Positions 6,353-15,023 of a DNA stretch of 16,300 nt are shown here, piece after piece. The stretch spans positions 1 to 16,300 of the forward strand of contig JAMCQI010000096.1 in NCBI GenBank assembly GCA_023381515.1, in the 5' to 3' direction. The notes beneath the pieces were generated by a model, which saw only the letters and a list, made by a program, of their open reading frames with translations, was not told where the DNA came from and ran no database searches. Every line of letters starts with the position of its first letter. Within the stretch, counting starts at the first letter, position 1. The DNA comes from Chloroflexota bacterium (GTDB taxonomy: Bacteria; Chloroflexota; Anaerolineae; UBA4142). The position numbers and the translations under genes were made by a program.

Positions 6353-7756
6353 ATGTCGAAAAGAACTGTTCTTTGCCTGACGTTGCTTGTCCTGGTGGTG
6401 CTGGTGGCTATGGCAGCGTGCGCAGCTCCCACGGCCGCTCCCCCCCAGGTAGTCCAACAGACCGTCGTCGTGCCGGAGCAACAGACCGTCGTAGTTGAGA
6501 AACCGGCGACGGTCGTAGTGCCGCAGACCGTCGTCGTCGAGCAGACCCCCGTGCCGATAAAGAAAACGGTTGTTACTATCTCTTACAACCGGTTCTTCAA
6601 CTCGTCATTTGGATCCGGCCCCGCGCCGTTAGAACTGATCCAACAGGCAGTTGCCAAAAAGTATCCCGATATCGACGTTCAGCTCAACATGGCTCCGGAT
6701 GACATGAACGCTTGGCACGACGCTATGTCGGTCTGGATCACTGCCAAAGATAGCACCATCGACCTCTTTGGTATGGACACGCCGTGGGTATCGGAATTCG
6801 GCGCTGCCGGTTGGGCCGTTCCACTGAACGATCATTTCCCCAACTTGTCGCAGACCTTCGATCAGGCCGGCCTGGATCTGTACACCTACAACGGCAAGCT
6901 GCTCGCCATACCGTTCTGGAACTCGACTACCGGCCTATACTATCGGGCCGACCTTCTAAAGCAGTACGGCTTTGACCCGCCACAGACATGGGACGACCTG
7001 GTCAAGATTGCCCAGAAGATCACCGCCGACAACCCCAAGATGAGTGGCTATCTGTGGGCCGGCGGCAAATCCGAAAATCTCACCATGGCGTGGTCTGAAT
7101 TCCTGTACGAGTTTGGCGGACAGTACTGGGACCAGAACGGCAAATGCGCGTTCAATTCGCCTGAGGGCGTCAAGGCCGTCGAGTTCATGAAGTCGACCAT
7201 CGACAGCGGCCTTTCTCCTAAGGAAACAACTACTTTCCTAGATAACGTGGAGCCAGGCAACCGCTTCGCGTCAGGCAACGCGGTGTTCTTCCGCGGTCCC
7301 AGCGATTATCTCACTTGGCTTAACGATCCCAAAAAGTCGAGCATCGTTGGCAAATGGGATTACATGCAGAACCCGGCCCAGCCGGGCGGCCGGCACGCCG
7401 GCTCATCTGGCGGCTTCGCAATGGCCATCCAGCCCTTTACCAATAACCTGGATGCCGATTTGAAAGTCATGGAGGCCGTCGCCAGCCCAGATGTTCAGAA
7501 GGGGTTTGCCATCGCCTGGGGCCCTGTGCAGTACTATAAGGGGTTGTACCAGGATCCTTCTGTAAAGAGCGCGTACCCTGAGGCGTACCGGCTCGACCAA
7601 GTGTTGCCATCGTCGCTCGCCCGGCCCGTGAGCAAAGACTATGCGCAGCTTTCCTCGATCATTCAAGATCAGATCAACGCGGCTATCACAGGAGTCACTC
7701 CGGTGAAACAAGCGCTCGACAACGCCTGCGCACAGTATGCTGCGACAATGCAGTAG
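6353..7756 (+). CDS. Sugar-type ABC importer, solute-binding lipoprotein
   Basis: The 467-residue protein has a lipoprotein signal: basic start (SKR), a hydrophobic stretch at residues 5-20 and a cysteine at 23 (AMAAC), the likely lipidation site. Residues 24-70 form a Val/Thr/Gln/Pro-rich linker with T-V-V-V repeats, a style common in Chloroflexota binding proteins. The mature domain (about 72-467) is a group 1 extracellular binding protein: NSTTGLYYRADLLKQYGFD and TWDDLVKIAQKI are the usual hinge-region motifs, and GFAMAIQPFTNN the later strand. It captures a carbohydrate-like solute outside the membrane and delivers it to the permeases encoded downstream. The sugar specificity cannot be read from the sequence. 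The mature protein starts with CAAPTAAPP. Confidence 0.93.
   Translation: MSKRTVLCLTLLVLVVLVAMAACAAPTAAPPQVVQQTVVVPEQQTVVVEKPATVVVPQTVVVEQTPVPIKKTVVTISYNRFFNSSFGSGPAPLELIQQAVAKKYPDIDVQLNMAPDDMNAWHDAMSVWITAKDSTIDLFGMDTPWVSEFGAAGWAVPLNDHFPNLSQTFDQAGLDLYTYNGKLLAIPFWNSTTGLYYRADLLKQYGFDPPQTWDDLVKIAQKITADNPKMSGYLWAGGKSENLTMAWSEFLYEFGGQYWDQNGKCAFNSPEGVKAVEFMKSTIDSGLSPKETTTFLDNVEPGNRFASGNAVFFRGPSDYLTWLNDPKKSSIVGKWDYMQNPAQPGGRHAGSSGGFAMAIQPFTNNLDADLKVMEAVASPDVQKGFAIAWGPVQYYKGLYQDPSVKSAYPEAYRLDQVLPSSLARPVSKDYAQLSSIIQDQINAAITGVTPVKQALDNACAQYAATMQ
6458..6543 (+). repeat. Short direct repeats encoding the T-V-V-V linker
   Basis: Four near-copies of a 14-nt unit (CAGACCGTCGTCGT at 6458 and 6524; variants at 6482 and 6506) are spaced 24, 24 and 18 nt apart, always in frame. 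They encode the repeated QTVVV-type segments between the lipid anchor and the binding domain. Such repeats can gain or lose units by slippage without changing the frame. Confidence 0.75.
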
Positions 7757-7777
7757 AGGATAGCGCATTGTCGACTT

Positions 7778-7812
7778 GGACTTGGGGCGCAGGGAGCCCG
7801 CGTCCCAAGTCC
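7778..7812 (+). other. Stem-loop 1 between binding-protein and permease genes
   Basis: A 13-bp stem with one G-U wobble (GGACTTGGGGCGC paired with GCGTCCCAAGTCC) encloses a 9-nt loop. It lies 21 nt after the binding-protein stop. No U-run follows, so it is more likely an mRNA-stabilising or attenuating hairpin than a full terminator. Position between a highly expressed binding protein and its permeases is where such elements are found in other sugar importers. Confidence 0.6.
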
Positions 7813-7816
7813 TCCC

Positions 7817-7851
7817 CTCAGGCGCTGTGGGCAACTGCCCTGGTGCTTGAG
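7817..7851 (+). other. Stem-loop 2 between binding-protein and permease genes
   Basis: CTCAGGCGC can pair with GTGCTTGAG (9 bp, two wobbles), and inside it GGGC pairs with GCCC around an AACT loop. It begins 4 nt after stem-loop 1, so the two could stack. It is weaker than the first and again has no U-tract. Confidence 0.4.
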
Positions 7852-7900
7852 TCGTATCTGATCCGTGAGTTTGCAGTGGCGACGGGATGGAGTGACGAAT

Positions 7901-8803
7901 ATGAAGTTTGAGTTGCGCGAAAACGCTGTAGCGATTTTGTTCCTGGTGCCAGCCGTCGTTGCCTTGCTCATTTTCTATTACTATCCAATCGCCTATACAT
8001 TTCTCCTCAGCTTGTATAAGCTGAATCACACAACCGACCTAACCAGCAACGCGTTTGTCGGTCTGGGCAATTACGCCGATGTGCTAAGGAGCGAGCCATT
8101 TTGGGGGTCAATCCGCTTCACCCTCTTTTTCACCGCAACCAGCGTGTTGTTGGAGCTTTCAATTGGGATGGTCCTGGCGCTCGCCTCGTATTGGGTCTGG
8201 CCCAGACTGACTGGGCTGCTTCGCGTGATCATTATCATCCCATGGGCCATTCCCCAGATCATCGACGCATCCATGTGGAAATGGATGTATAACCCCGATG
8301 TCGGGTTGATCGGCGATCTGGCTGTAAGGGTCGGCCTCGCCGGCAAACCACCCTTGTTCCTGGCCGATCCGACATTGGCCCAGTGGAGTGTCATAGCGGC
8401 TTTTGTTTGGAAGGGCTCTGCTTTCGCGGCCATTTTTCTGATGGGTGGGCTTGCCTTGGTGCCTCAAGAGTTGCACGACGCGGCGAAAGTAGACGGCGCG
8501 CGTGCGTGGCGGCGTTTCTGGACCGTCACGATACCGATGCTTATGCCGACCATCTTGGTCGTGCTGCTGTTCCAGACCATCGACGGAATTCGGGTGTTCG
8601 ACATCGTCTACGGCCTCACGGGAGGCGGGCCGGGCACTACCACGGACACTCTCAGCTCTTTTGCCTACAAATACTATTTCAAGTTCGTGCAGTACGGGAC
8701 AGGCTCTGCTTACGCGGTGGTGACTTTTGTGCTAGTTCTGGCCGCGAGCATTGTATACATCCGGCGCGTTCAGCCGCACTTTAGATTCAAGGGGCTTGAA
8801 TAG
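7901..8803 (+). CDS. Sugar ABC importer permease (MalF/UgpA type)
   Basis: This 300-residue inner-membrane protein has about six hydrophobic helices, starting with AVAILFLVPAVVALLIFYYYP near residues 9-29. It carries the EAA loop that contacts the ATPase, ELHDAAKVDGARAWRRFW followed by TIPMLMP. I chose ATG 7901, which has GGAG 8 nt upstream, over the in-frame GTG at 7865, because the shorter form starts just before the first helix as in relatives. It forms the translocation pore with the permease encoded next. The neighbouring permease starts 2 nt after this stop. Confidence 0.93.
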   Translation: MKFELRENAVAILFLVPAVVALLIFYYYPIAYTFLLSLYKLNHTTDLTSNAFVGLGNYADVLRSEPFWGSIRFTLFFTATSVLLELSIGMVLALASYWVWPRLTGLLRVIIIIPWAIPQIIDASMWKWMYNPDVGLIGDLAVRVGLAGKPPLFLADPTLAQWSVIAAFVWKGSAFAAIFLMGGLALVPQELHDAAKVDGARAWRRFWTVTIPMLMPTILVVLLFQTIDGIRVFDIVYGLTGGGPGTTTDTLSSFAYKYYFKFVQYGTGSAYAVVTFVLVLAASIVYIRRVQPHFRFKGLE

Positions 8804-8805
8804 CA

Positions 8806-9651
8806 GTGACTAGGAAGCAACGCGATCTCCTTCACAAGGTCCTCTCGGTCCTGGTTACGGTCCTGCTGGCGGCATTGGGTCTCTTCCCGCTGTACTGGAT
8901 CTTGCTCACTTCATTCAAAACGCCTGGGACTGAGTTCCGGCTGCCCATAACGTACTGGCCTACCGACTTCTCCCTGGAAGCGTACAAGACCATACTTGGG
9001 CCAGACTTTCAGGTGCAGCGGGCCATCCTCAACAGCCTCATCGTATCTTCTTGCACCACAATAGGCGCATTGTTCCTGGCTTCCCTAGCGGCCTACACTA
9101 TCGCGCGCCTCAGGTTCAAGTACAAGTGGGGCTCACTCTTGTTCATCCAGGCCGCCAGCATGCTGCCGCCGATTATCGTCATTGCGCCGACTTTTCTCAT
9201 CGTGAGGTGGATGGGCTTGCTCGGTCAGCTCCCCGGCCTGATCATCCCCAACATCGTTTACAACATCCCCATAAGCACCTGGCTCATCGCGAGCTACTTT
9301 GCCGGACTGCCCTTTGAGCTGGAGGATGCCGCCAAGGTGGACGGCTCGCCGCCATTCAAGATCTTTTGGCAGATCATGCTGCCGCTGACCGCGCCAGGGC
9401 TCTTCTCAGCCGGTGTCATTGCCTTCCTGGGCTCGTGGGGAGAGTTCATGCTTGCCTTCACAATCACATTGGGGTTGCCCCAGGTGCAAACGGTGCCGGT
9501 CGCCATTCTGAGCTACAGCGTGGCGTTCATGCAGCAGTGGACCTGGATTTCGGCGGGCATCGTGCTTTCTCTGATCCCCGTGATTGCGCTCGTGATCGTG
9601 TTTCAGAAATGGGTTGTGCGCGGGCTAACGATGGGGTCGGCCAAGTACTAG
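8806..9651 (+). CDS. Sugar ABC importer permease (MalG/UgpE type)
   Basis: A 281-residue membrane protein starting at GTG, 2 nt after the previous stop. The first helix is VLVTVLLAALGLFPLYWILL, followed by the TSFKTPGTEF periplasmic start common to MalG-type permeases. The EAA loop is ELEDAAKVDGSPPFKIFW then IMLPLTAPGL, and the protein ends in GLTMGSAKY, similar to the conserved tail (GLTAGAVKG) of the family. The close spacing suggests coupled translation with the first permease. The pair with the ATPase forms a CUT1-type importer. Confidence 0.93.
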   Translation: MTRKQRDLLHKVLSVLVTVLLAALGLFPLYWILLTSFKTPGTEFRLPITYWPTDFSLEAYKTILGPDFQVQRAILNSLIVSSCTTIGALFLASLAAYTIARLRFKYKWGSLLFIQAASMLPPIIVIAPTFLIVRWMGLLGQLPGLIIPNIVYNIPISTWLIASYFAGLPFELEDAAKVDGSPPFKIFWQIMLPLTAPGLFSAGVIAFLGSWGEFMLAFTITLGLPQVQTVPVAILSYSVAFMQQWTWISAGIVLSLIPVIALVIVFQKWVVRGLTMGSAKY

Positions 9652-9653
9652 CA

Positions 9654-9660
9654 GGGAGGT
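9654..9660 (+). promoter_or_regulatory. Ribosome binding site of the ATPase gene
   Basis: GGGAGGT lies 7 nt before the ATG at 9668. It supports this start over the out-of-frame ATG at 9661. Confidence 0.65.
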
Positions 9661-9667
9661 ATGTACG

Positions 9668-10768
9668 ATGCCAAGGGTACTCGCCCAGGCCATTGTAAAG
9701 CAATTCAGGGGTGTGGTGGCTCTAGATCACGTGACCATGGAGTTTGAACACGGAAAGCTGACCGTCTTGGTCGGTCCGTCCGGTTGCGGCAAAACGACTC
9801 TCCTGCGCATCGTCGCGGGATTGGAAGATCCCACCAGCGGTGACATCTTCATCGGTGAGCGGCCGATGAATGACGTGCCGCCTTGGCACAGAAATACGGC
9901 CATGGTATTCCAGAACTATGCACTCTATCCGCACATGTCCGTGTTCGACAACATTGCCTATCCGCTCCGAGCTCATGGTACGCCGAAGAAGGAAATCAAG
10001 GACCGGGTCGAAGGGACGGCCAAGGCTCTTGGTATCGCCGAACTGCTGCGGCGCAAGCCCCGGGAGATTTCAGGCGGTCAGATGCAACGGGTAGCAGTCG
10101 GCCGGGCAATCGTGCGCCAGCCCGACGTTTTCCTGATGGACGAGCCTCTATCGTGCCTTGACGCCAAGCTGCGAGTAGAGATGCGAACAGAGTTGAAGCG
10201 CCTCCAAAAGAGCCTTGGCGTGACGACCATTTACGTGACCCACGACCAAGCCGAAGCCATGACGATGGCCGACAAATTGATCGTGATGCGAGACGGCCAC
10301 ATCCTGCAAGCCGGTCCGCCGGAGGACCTGTACCAGCGGCCCAACAGCATTTTCGTGGCCAGCTTTATCGGCAGCCCGTCGATGAACCTGATCGACTGCC
10401 TCTACGACCCTGACAGCACGCGGTTAGTGGCGTCTGGTTTCAGCTACGCCGTGTCTGGCCGACTCAAAGCGGCCGCCAGCAAGGAGGTTGGCGCGTCGAT
10501 GGTATTCGGTTTCCGGCCCGAGGACGTTGGCGTCAGCACCGATTACCAGTCCAACGCGATTCGCGCCAGCGTCTACATGTCGGAGCCCTTGGGACGGGAG
10601 AACTTGCTTACGCTTCAAGTGGGCGACTCGATGTTCAAGGTCGTGTCGCCACCCGAGATCCATGTGAACCTGGATCAAGCGGTGTGGCTGACGTGTAGAG
10701 AAGACCGAGTGCACCTCTTCGATCACGTGACCGAAAGGTCCCTCACTGACACCGACGGCGCCCAATGA
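9668..10768 (+). CDS. Sugar ABC importer ATPase (UgpC/MalK/MsmX type)
   Basis: The 366-residue protein contains Walker A GPSGCGKTT (36-44), Q-loop Q82, signature ISGGQ (134-138, a mild variant of LSGGQ), Walker B VFLMDEP (154-160), D-loop SCLDA and switch H192 (YVTHD). After about residue 235 a C-terminal OB-fold (TOBE) domain follows, with the usual FIGSPSMNLID junction and VFGFRPEDVGV. It powers the two permeases encoded just upstream. ATPases of this group are often shared among several sugar importers, but here a dedicated copy is included. It is followed by 88 nt with no recognisable site before the glycoside hydrolase. Confidence 0.95.
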   Translation: MPRVLAQAIVKQFRGVVALDHVTMEFEHGKLTVLVGPSGCGKTTLLRIVAGLEDPTSGDIFIGERPMNDVPPWHRNTAMVFQNYALYPHMSVFDNIAYPLRAHGTPKKEIKDRVEGTAKALGIAELLRRKPREISGGQMQRVAVGRAIVRQPDVFLMDEPLSCLDAKLRVEMRTELKRLQKSLGVTTIYVTHDQAEAMTMADKLIVMRDGHILQAGPPEDLYQRPNSIFVASFIGSPSMNLIDCLYDPDSTRLVASGFSYAVSGRLKAAASKEVGASMVFGFRPEDVGVSTDYQSNAIRASVYMSEPLGRENLLTLQVGDSMFKVVSPPEIHVNLDQAVWLTCREDRVHLFDHVTERSLTDTDGAQ

Positions 10769-10856
10769 GAATCTGTCTCCTGGCAATGACGACCTTCATT
10801 CTCTAGCGGATCCCATGTGCCTACGCTTGACTGAAACCGGCACGGTAAGGTCTCGG

Positions 10857-13736
10857 ATGGAAAAGACGAGGGAACTGTTCATCGTTTCACACACCCACTG
10901 GGATCGCGAGTGGTATCGCTCATTCCAGCAGTATCGGTTGCAGTTGTTGAGCGTGATCGATCGATTGCTGGAGTTGATGGCGCGTGAGCCCAGGTTCAAG
11001 CACTTTATCCTGGACGGGCAAACCGTGATGCTGGAGGACTATCTGGCGCTGCGACCGGAACGGACCGACACCGTGCGCGGACTGGTTCGTGCGGGCAGAC
11101 TTGACATAGGCCCGTGGTACGTGCAGCCGGACGAGTTCTTGGTCTCGGGTGAGGCGCTGATCCGCAACCTGCTGTTCGGCGAGCAGACCGGAGCGCCGTT
11201 GGACGGCGTTGTCAAGGTTGGTTGGCTCCCCGACACATTCGGTCACGTCGCCCAGTTACCCCAGATTCTACGCAATTTTGGAATAAAGAGTCTAATCTTT
11301 AGCCGGGGCTTGGGTGACCCAGTCCTCTCGTGCCCAAGTGCCTTCTGGTGGCGAGCTCCCAATGGAGCGAGCGTGCTAGCGTTGCATCAGGTGGGCGGAT
11401 ACTGGAACGCCGGGAACCTCGGACACTCCTGCTTCTGGGGAGATACGCATGGCGACGCCCCCGATCCCGATCGTGCCCTGCAGACAATCCGCGACCTTCT
11501 GCCTGCGCTCGACCCGAACGGTAGTCTGCCTGCCTTGGCTTTGTGGAATGGAGCCGACCATACGCCGCCCCAGAGTGAGCTGCCCCGGATCATCGCGTAC
11601 CTGAATACGCATCTGGGCGGTTATCGCGTCAAGCACAGCAGCGTGCAGGATTACGTGTCCGCGTTGTCGTCGGGTACTACCACGCTTCCGACGATCCAGG
11701 GCGAATTGAGGGGTTCACGCTATCAGGCGCTCCCGACAGCGGTCCTCTCGACCCGGGTCTACCTTAAAAAAGCCAATCACCGAGCGCAGAGGCTGCTGGA
11801 GTGTTATGCAGAGCCCTTGTCGGCGCTTGCGTCGGCGCTGGGAAGCGCTTACCCGGCAGCGGAATTGCGGGAAGCCTGGCGGTTGTTGCTTCACAACCAC
11901 GCACACGACAGCATCTGTGGCTGCGGCATCGACCCGGTGCATCGTGAAATGACGTCACGTTTCGACCAGGTAGAGCAGATCGGCCAGGGCCTCGTTGATC
12001 GGAGTGTCGACGCGGTGGCCGATCGCGTCGACACGGCATCGTGTGCTCCGGGTCAGACACCGCTGCTGGAGTTCAATTGCCTCGCCCGGCCCAGGTCCGA
12101 AGTTACACAAGTTACCGTTCGGTTGCCTGAGCTTTCCAAAGCGTTTAGCGTCATAGACTCCGAGGGGAGAGAGGGTGTCACACAGATAGTTGCGTCTCGA
12201 CGCGAGACCTACGACTGGATACCCGGCCGAACATCCGCGGGGCAAGTAGCTGAAATGTTTGGTTTGTGGCGGGAATATCTGAGCGAGATGCACCGCGTGG
12301 ACATCCGCCGTCACGAATGGCTGCGGACAGGGGATCAGGTTGAACTCAGACTGTTGGTGGGCGACCGGCGCGTGCGTTCGGATCTGGCGGTAGAGAAGTT
12401 GATGGAACAAGCGAAGCAATTGCCTGCCGAGACACCCGTGCGGCTGACCGTAACCTCCCAGGCAGTCGACCTGGTCTTTCAAGCCAGCGTGCCGGCGCTG
12501 GGCTATGCGGTCTGCAGGGTGGAAGCGAGGGCTGACCCGGGGGAGACGCCACCCTCCCTGGCCAGGGGCGAGAGAGCGATCGAGAATGAGCATCTGCGGG
12601 TGCTGGTCGAGTCGGACGGCAGCCTGACGGTACGGCACAAGGCAACGAGTCGCGAGTTCAGGGGCCTGCATCGCTTCGAAGACGCCGGCGATGCCGGAGA
12701 CACCTACGATTTCTGTCCCGCGCTAAGGCTTGGCGGCCCGATGTTGCTCAGTTCCGCTCCAGCGGTCGCTTTGATCGAGGACGGTCCCTTGCAGGCAGCC
12801 ATGCAGATCCAGTGCAATTTCGACGTACCCGAAGCGTTGGCGGCAGACCGGCAGACTCGCTCGACGCGGCGGGTGGCTCTTCCGGTCACCAGTATCATCC
12901 GGTTGCGCGCTGGTTCGCCTATCGTCGAGATCACAACGACCCTCGAAAATCAGGCACGGGACCACCGCCTGCGACTCCGTTTTCCCACCGGCATCTCGAG
13001 TGAGTTTGTTCACGCCGACGGTCACATGGCGATCGTATCACGATCCGTCGCTCTACCACCTGGCATTGACTGGGCGCAGCCGCCAACAGGTTTGAAGCAC
13101 CACCGCAATTGGTTTTCCGTCGACGACGACGCGAGTGGCCTCGCCATCCTGAGCGAGGGGCTGCACGAACACGAGGCGCTTGAAGAGGAGGGGGTAACCC
13201 TGGCGCTCACGCTCCTACGGAGTGTGGGCTGGCTTTCGCGTGGAGACCTTGGCAACCGTACGGGTCATGCCGGCCCGGCCCTTCCGACGCCGGACGCGCA
13301 ATGCCTCAACTCGCATTGCTTTCGATATGGGATTCTTCCCTATCCAGGGAGGGCCTCGCGAACGTACTTGCCTCAACTTGCGGCTGCCTTTGACGTGCCC
13401 CTTTTCGGTGGCCCGATGCCCGTGCACCAGGGCACGCTACCACCGAGGCAAGGGTTCGTCTCTCTGGAACCCGACGAGCTGGTATTGAGCGCGATCAAAA
13501 AAAGCGAAACGGGCGACCGGCTCGTCGTTCGATTTTACAATGTGAGCGGGTCAAGGGTGAGGGGACACATTCGGTTTGGGTTCGCCCTTGCGCAGGTGTG
13601 GCAGGCGACCGCCGGAGAACAACCGCTCCGCCAGATGGATCTCGAAGCGGGTGGCACAGGCATTGAAATGCAAGCCGAGGGGAACGAAATCGTGACCTTG
13701 CTGGTGTGCCCTGGACGGCCCCTATCCAATGCGTAA
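10857..13736 (+). CDS. Glycoside hydrolase family 38 (alpha-mannosidase type)
   Basis: The 959-residue protein opens with the GH38 zinc motif SHTHWDREWY (H14 and D16 are the expected ligands). GWLPDTFGHVAQLPQIL carries D126, the expected nucleophile and zinc ligand. NHAHDSICGCGIDPVH gives H350, the fourth ligand. All four catalytic-site residues are therefore present. The rest (about 400-959) is the beta-rich C-terminal half usual for this family. Known members cleave terminal alpha-mannose, some acting on mannosylglycerate-type compounds. No signal peptide is seen, so it likely acts in the cytoplasm after uptake. ATG 10857 is preferred (AAGG 6 nt upstream, starts next to the motif) over an in-frame ATG at 10815. 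It lies downstream of the importer, so the two probably share a substrate. Confidence 0.9.
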   Translation: MEKTRELFIVSHTHWDREWYRSFQQYRLQLLSVIDRLLELMAREPRFKHFILDGQTVMLEDYLALRPERTDTVRGLVRAGRLDIGPWYVQPDEFLVSGEALIRNLLFGEQTGAPLDGVVKVGWLPDTFGHVAQLPQILRNFGIKSLIFSRGLGDPVLSCPSAFWWRAPNGASVLALHQVGGYWNAGNLGHSCFWGDTHGDAPDPDRALQTIRDLLPALDPNGSLPALALWNGADHTPPQSELPRIIAYLNTHLGGYRVKHSSVQDYVSALSSGTTTLPTIQGELRGSRYQALPTAVLSTRVYLKKANHRAQRLLECYAEPLSALASALGSAYPAAELREAWRLLLHNHAHDSICGCGIDPVHREMTSRFDQVEQIGQGLVDRSVDAVADRVDTASCAPGQTPLLEFNCLARPRSEVTQVTVRLPELSKAFSVIDSEGREGVTQIVASRRETYDWIPGRTSAGQVAEMFGLWREYLSEMHRVDIRRHEWLRTGDQVELRLLVGDRRVRSDLAVEKLMEQAKQLPAETPVRLTVTSQAVDLVFQASVPALGYAVCRVEARADPGETPPSLARGERAIENEHLRVLVESDGSLTVRHKATSREFRGLHRFEDAGDAGDTYDFCPALRLGGPMLLSSAPAVALIEDGPLQAAMQIQCNFDVPEALAADRQTRSTRRVALPVTSIIRLRAGSPIVEITTTLENQARDHRLRLRFPTGISSEFVHADGHMAIVSRSVALPPGIDWAQPPTGLKHHRNWFSVDDDASGLAILSEGLHEHEALEEEGVTLALTLLRSVGWLSRGDLGNRTGHAGPALPTPDAQCLNSHCFRYGILPYPGRASRTYLPQLAAAFDVPLFGGPMPVHQGTLPPRQGFVSLEPDELVLSAIKKSETGDRLVVRFYNVSGSRVRGHIRFGFALAQVWQATAGEQPLRQMDLEAGGTGIEMQAEGNEIVTLLVCPGRPLSNA

Positions 13737-13811
13737 GAATTGGATCAACGGTACGACGATGAGCACACTTCAGCTATCAATCCATACCTGCGAGCGAGAG
13801 AGAGTCAATCC

Positions 13812-14987
13812 ATGAGCATGACCTCGCGAGAACGGCTGTTGACCGCCCTGGACCGGGGCGTGCCGGACCGGCTTCCCGTGACGACTCACCATCTTATGAC
13901 CTATTTCCTGAGCAAGTACATGGGGGGCGCATCCAGCCGTGAGTTCTTTGACCGCTTTGACCTGGATGCGATCTACTGGACAACGCCTTATCGACCGAAT
14001 TCCAGACGCGGCGAGTACTACGACCCGCTCGAAGCCGGGCTTGCAATCACGGAGAGCCGCCGAATCGTCGCAGACGACTGGCGCATTGAACAGGAAGAGC
14101 TCCCGGATGCGGGATACCGGACCGTCCGTTACCGGGTCATTACCCCGGGCGGGATCCTGACGGCCGTGGCTCAATCCAACGAATACACCTCTTGGTTGTC
14201 CGAGCCGCTCGTCAAGCGTAAGCAGGATATCGACATCATCGGCAAGTACGTCATCGCACCCAAGTGTGACGTCGCAACTGTCAACGACGTATCGATGCAG
14301 TTCGGCGAGCGCGGCATCGTCCGCGGCAGCGTCTGCGGCTTCGATTTCTCAGGGCAACCAGGCTGCTGGCAGGACGCATGCTGCCTGGTCGGCACCGAGC
14401 AGATGATTATGGCGACGTACGACGATCCTGATTGGGTGCATGAACTGCTGGGCATCCTCTTCCGCCGCAAGAAAGTCTATATCAGGTCGCTGAAAGGTGT
14501 CCGCTACGATATTGTCGAACACGGTGGCGGAGCGGCTTCTACGACGGTCATCTCGCCCAAGATCTTTGACAAATTCGTGGCTCCCTACGATGCCCCGTTG
14601 ATCGATCTCTTGCACGAGGTTGGCATGCGCGTCGTCTATCACACCTGCGGGGGGATGATGCCGCTGCTGGAGCGCATCGCCGACATGAAGCCGGATGCAA
14701 TGGAAACCTTCACGCCGTCTGGCATGGGGGGCGATGCAGATCTCGCCGCGGCGAAACGCCGCATCGGCGATCGGGTCTGCATGATCGGTGGATTCGACCA
14801 GTTCCACTATTTCGTCGATTGTTCTTCCGATGAAACCAGGGCCGAGGTACGCCGCTGTTTCCAGGCGGCCGGCCAAAACGGCGGATACATCTTGAGCCCT
14901 TCGGATCACTTTTTCGACGCTGATCCCGCGCTGCTCGCCGCTTATTCCTTCGCGGCGCATGCCTGTATCTATGAGACCGAATCATGA
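13812..14987 (+). CDS. Uroporphyrinogen decarboxylase-superfamily protein, likely methyltransferase
   Basis: A 391-residue protein with the UROD-fold start (TSRERLLTALDRGVPDRLPV) and later HEVGMRVVYHTCGGMMPLLERI. It resembles the group containing MtaA/MtbA-type and O-demethylase methyltransferases rather than true haem-pathway HemE. H277-T-C279 matches the first two zinc ligands of the methyltransferases. The usual third Cys, in the GGYILSPGC position, is replaced by S364-D365-H366, so metal binding may use His/Asp or differ. ATG 13812 is chosen with a purine-rich GAGAGAG upstream; the TTG at 13740 is less likely. It could move a methyl group to or from a corrinoid protein, but the corrinoid partner in the window is 10 kb away. 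Assignment to the superfamily is firm, activity is inferred. Confidence 0.82.
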   Translation: MSMTSRERLLTALDRGVPDRLPVTTHHLMTYFLSKYMGGASSREFFDRFDLDAIYWTTPYRPNSRRGEYYDPLEAGLAITESRRIVADDWRIEQEELPDAGYRTVRYRVITPGGILTAVAQSNEYTSWLSEPLVKRKQDIDIIGKYVIAPKCDVATVNDVSMQFGERGIVRGSVCGFDFSGQPGCWQDACCLVGTEQMIMATYDDPDWVHELLGILFRRKKVYIRSLKGVRYDIVEHGGGAASTTVISPKIFDKFVAPYDAPLIDLLHEVGMRVVYHTCGGMMPLLERIADMKPDAMETFTPSGMGGDADLAAAKRRIGDRVCMIGGFDQFHYFVDCSSDETRAEVRRCFQAAGQNGGYILSPSDHFFDADPALLAAYSFAAHACIYETES

Positions 14988-15011
14988 TCCTTACTCCAAT
15001 CGTCGCCTGCC

Positions 15012-15018
15012 AAAGGAG
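15012..15018 (+). promoter_or_regulatory. Ribosome binding site of the GH31 gene
   Basis: AAAGGAG lies 5 nt before the ATG at 15024, in the 36-nt gap after the UROD-like gene. It fixes the start of the final gene. Confidence 0.65.
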
Positions 15019-15023
15019 CGCGA

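Noticed and set aside
6294..6380. Small leader peptide starting at GTG 6294, behind a GGAGGAGGAG run at 6270-6279
   Set aside because: The spacing from the purine run to the GTG is about 14 nt, too long for normal initiation, and the 28-codon frame overlaps the binding-protein start without a recognisable leader sequence.
7778..7812. Intrinsic terminator after the binding-protein gene
   Set aside because: The stem is strong but no T-run follows, and the permease and ATPase genes needed for the same importer continue downstream.
13740..13811. N-terminal extension of the UROD-like protein from TTG 13740
   Set aside because: The added 24 residues do not resemble the family, and the ATG at 13812 has a purine-rich upstream site and the usual family start.
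13812..14987. HemE, the haem-pathway uroporphyrinogen decarboxylase
   Set aside because: The H-x-C metal-type motif and the context of corrinoid and glycosidase genes fit the methyltransferase side of the superfamily, and no other haem gene is present.
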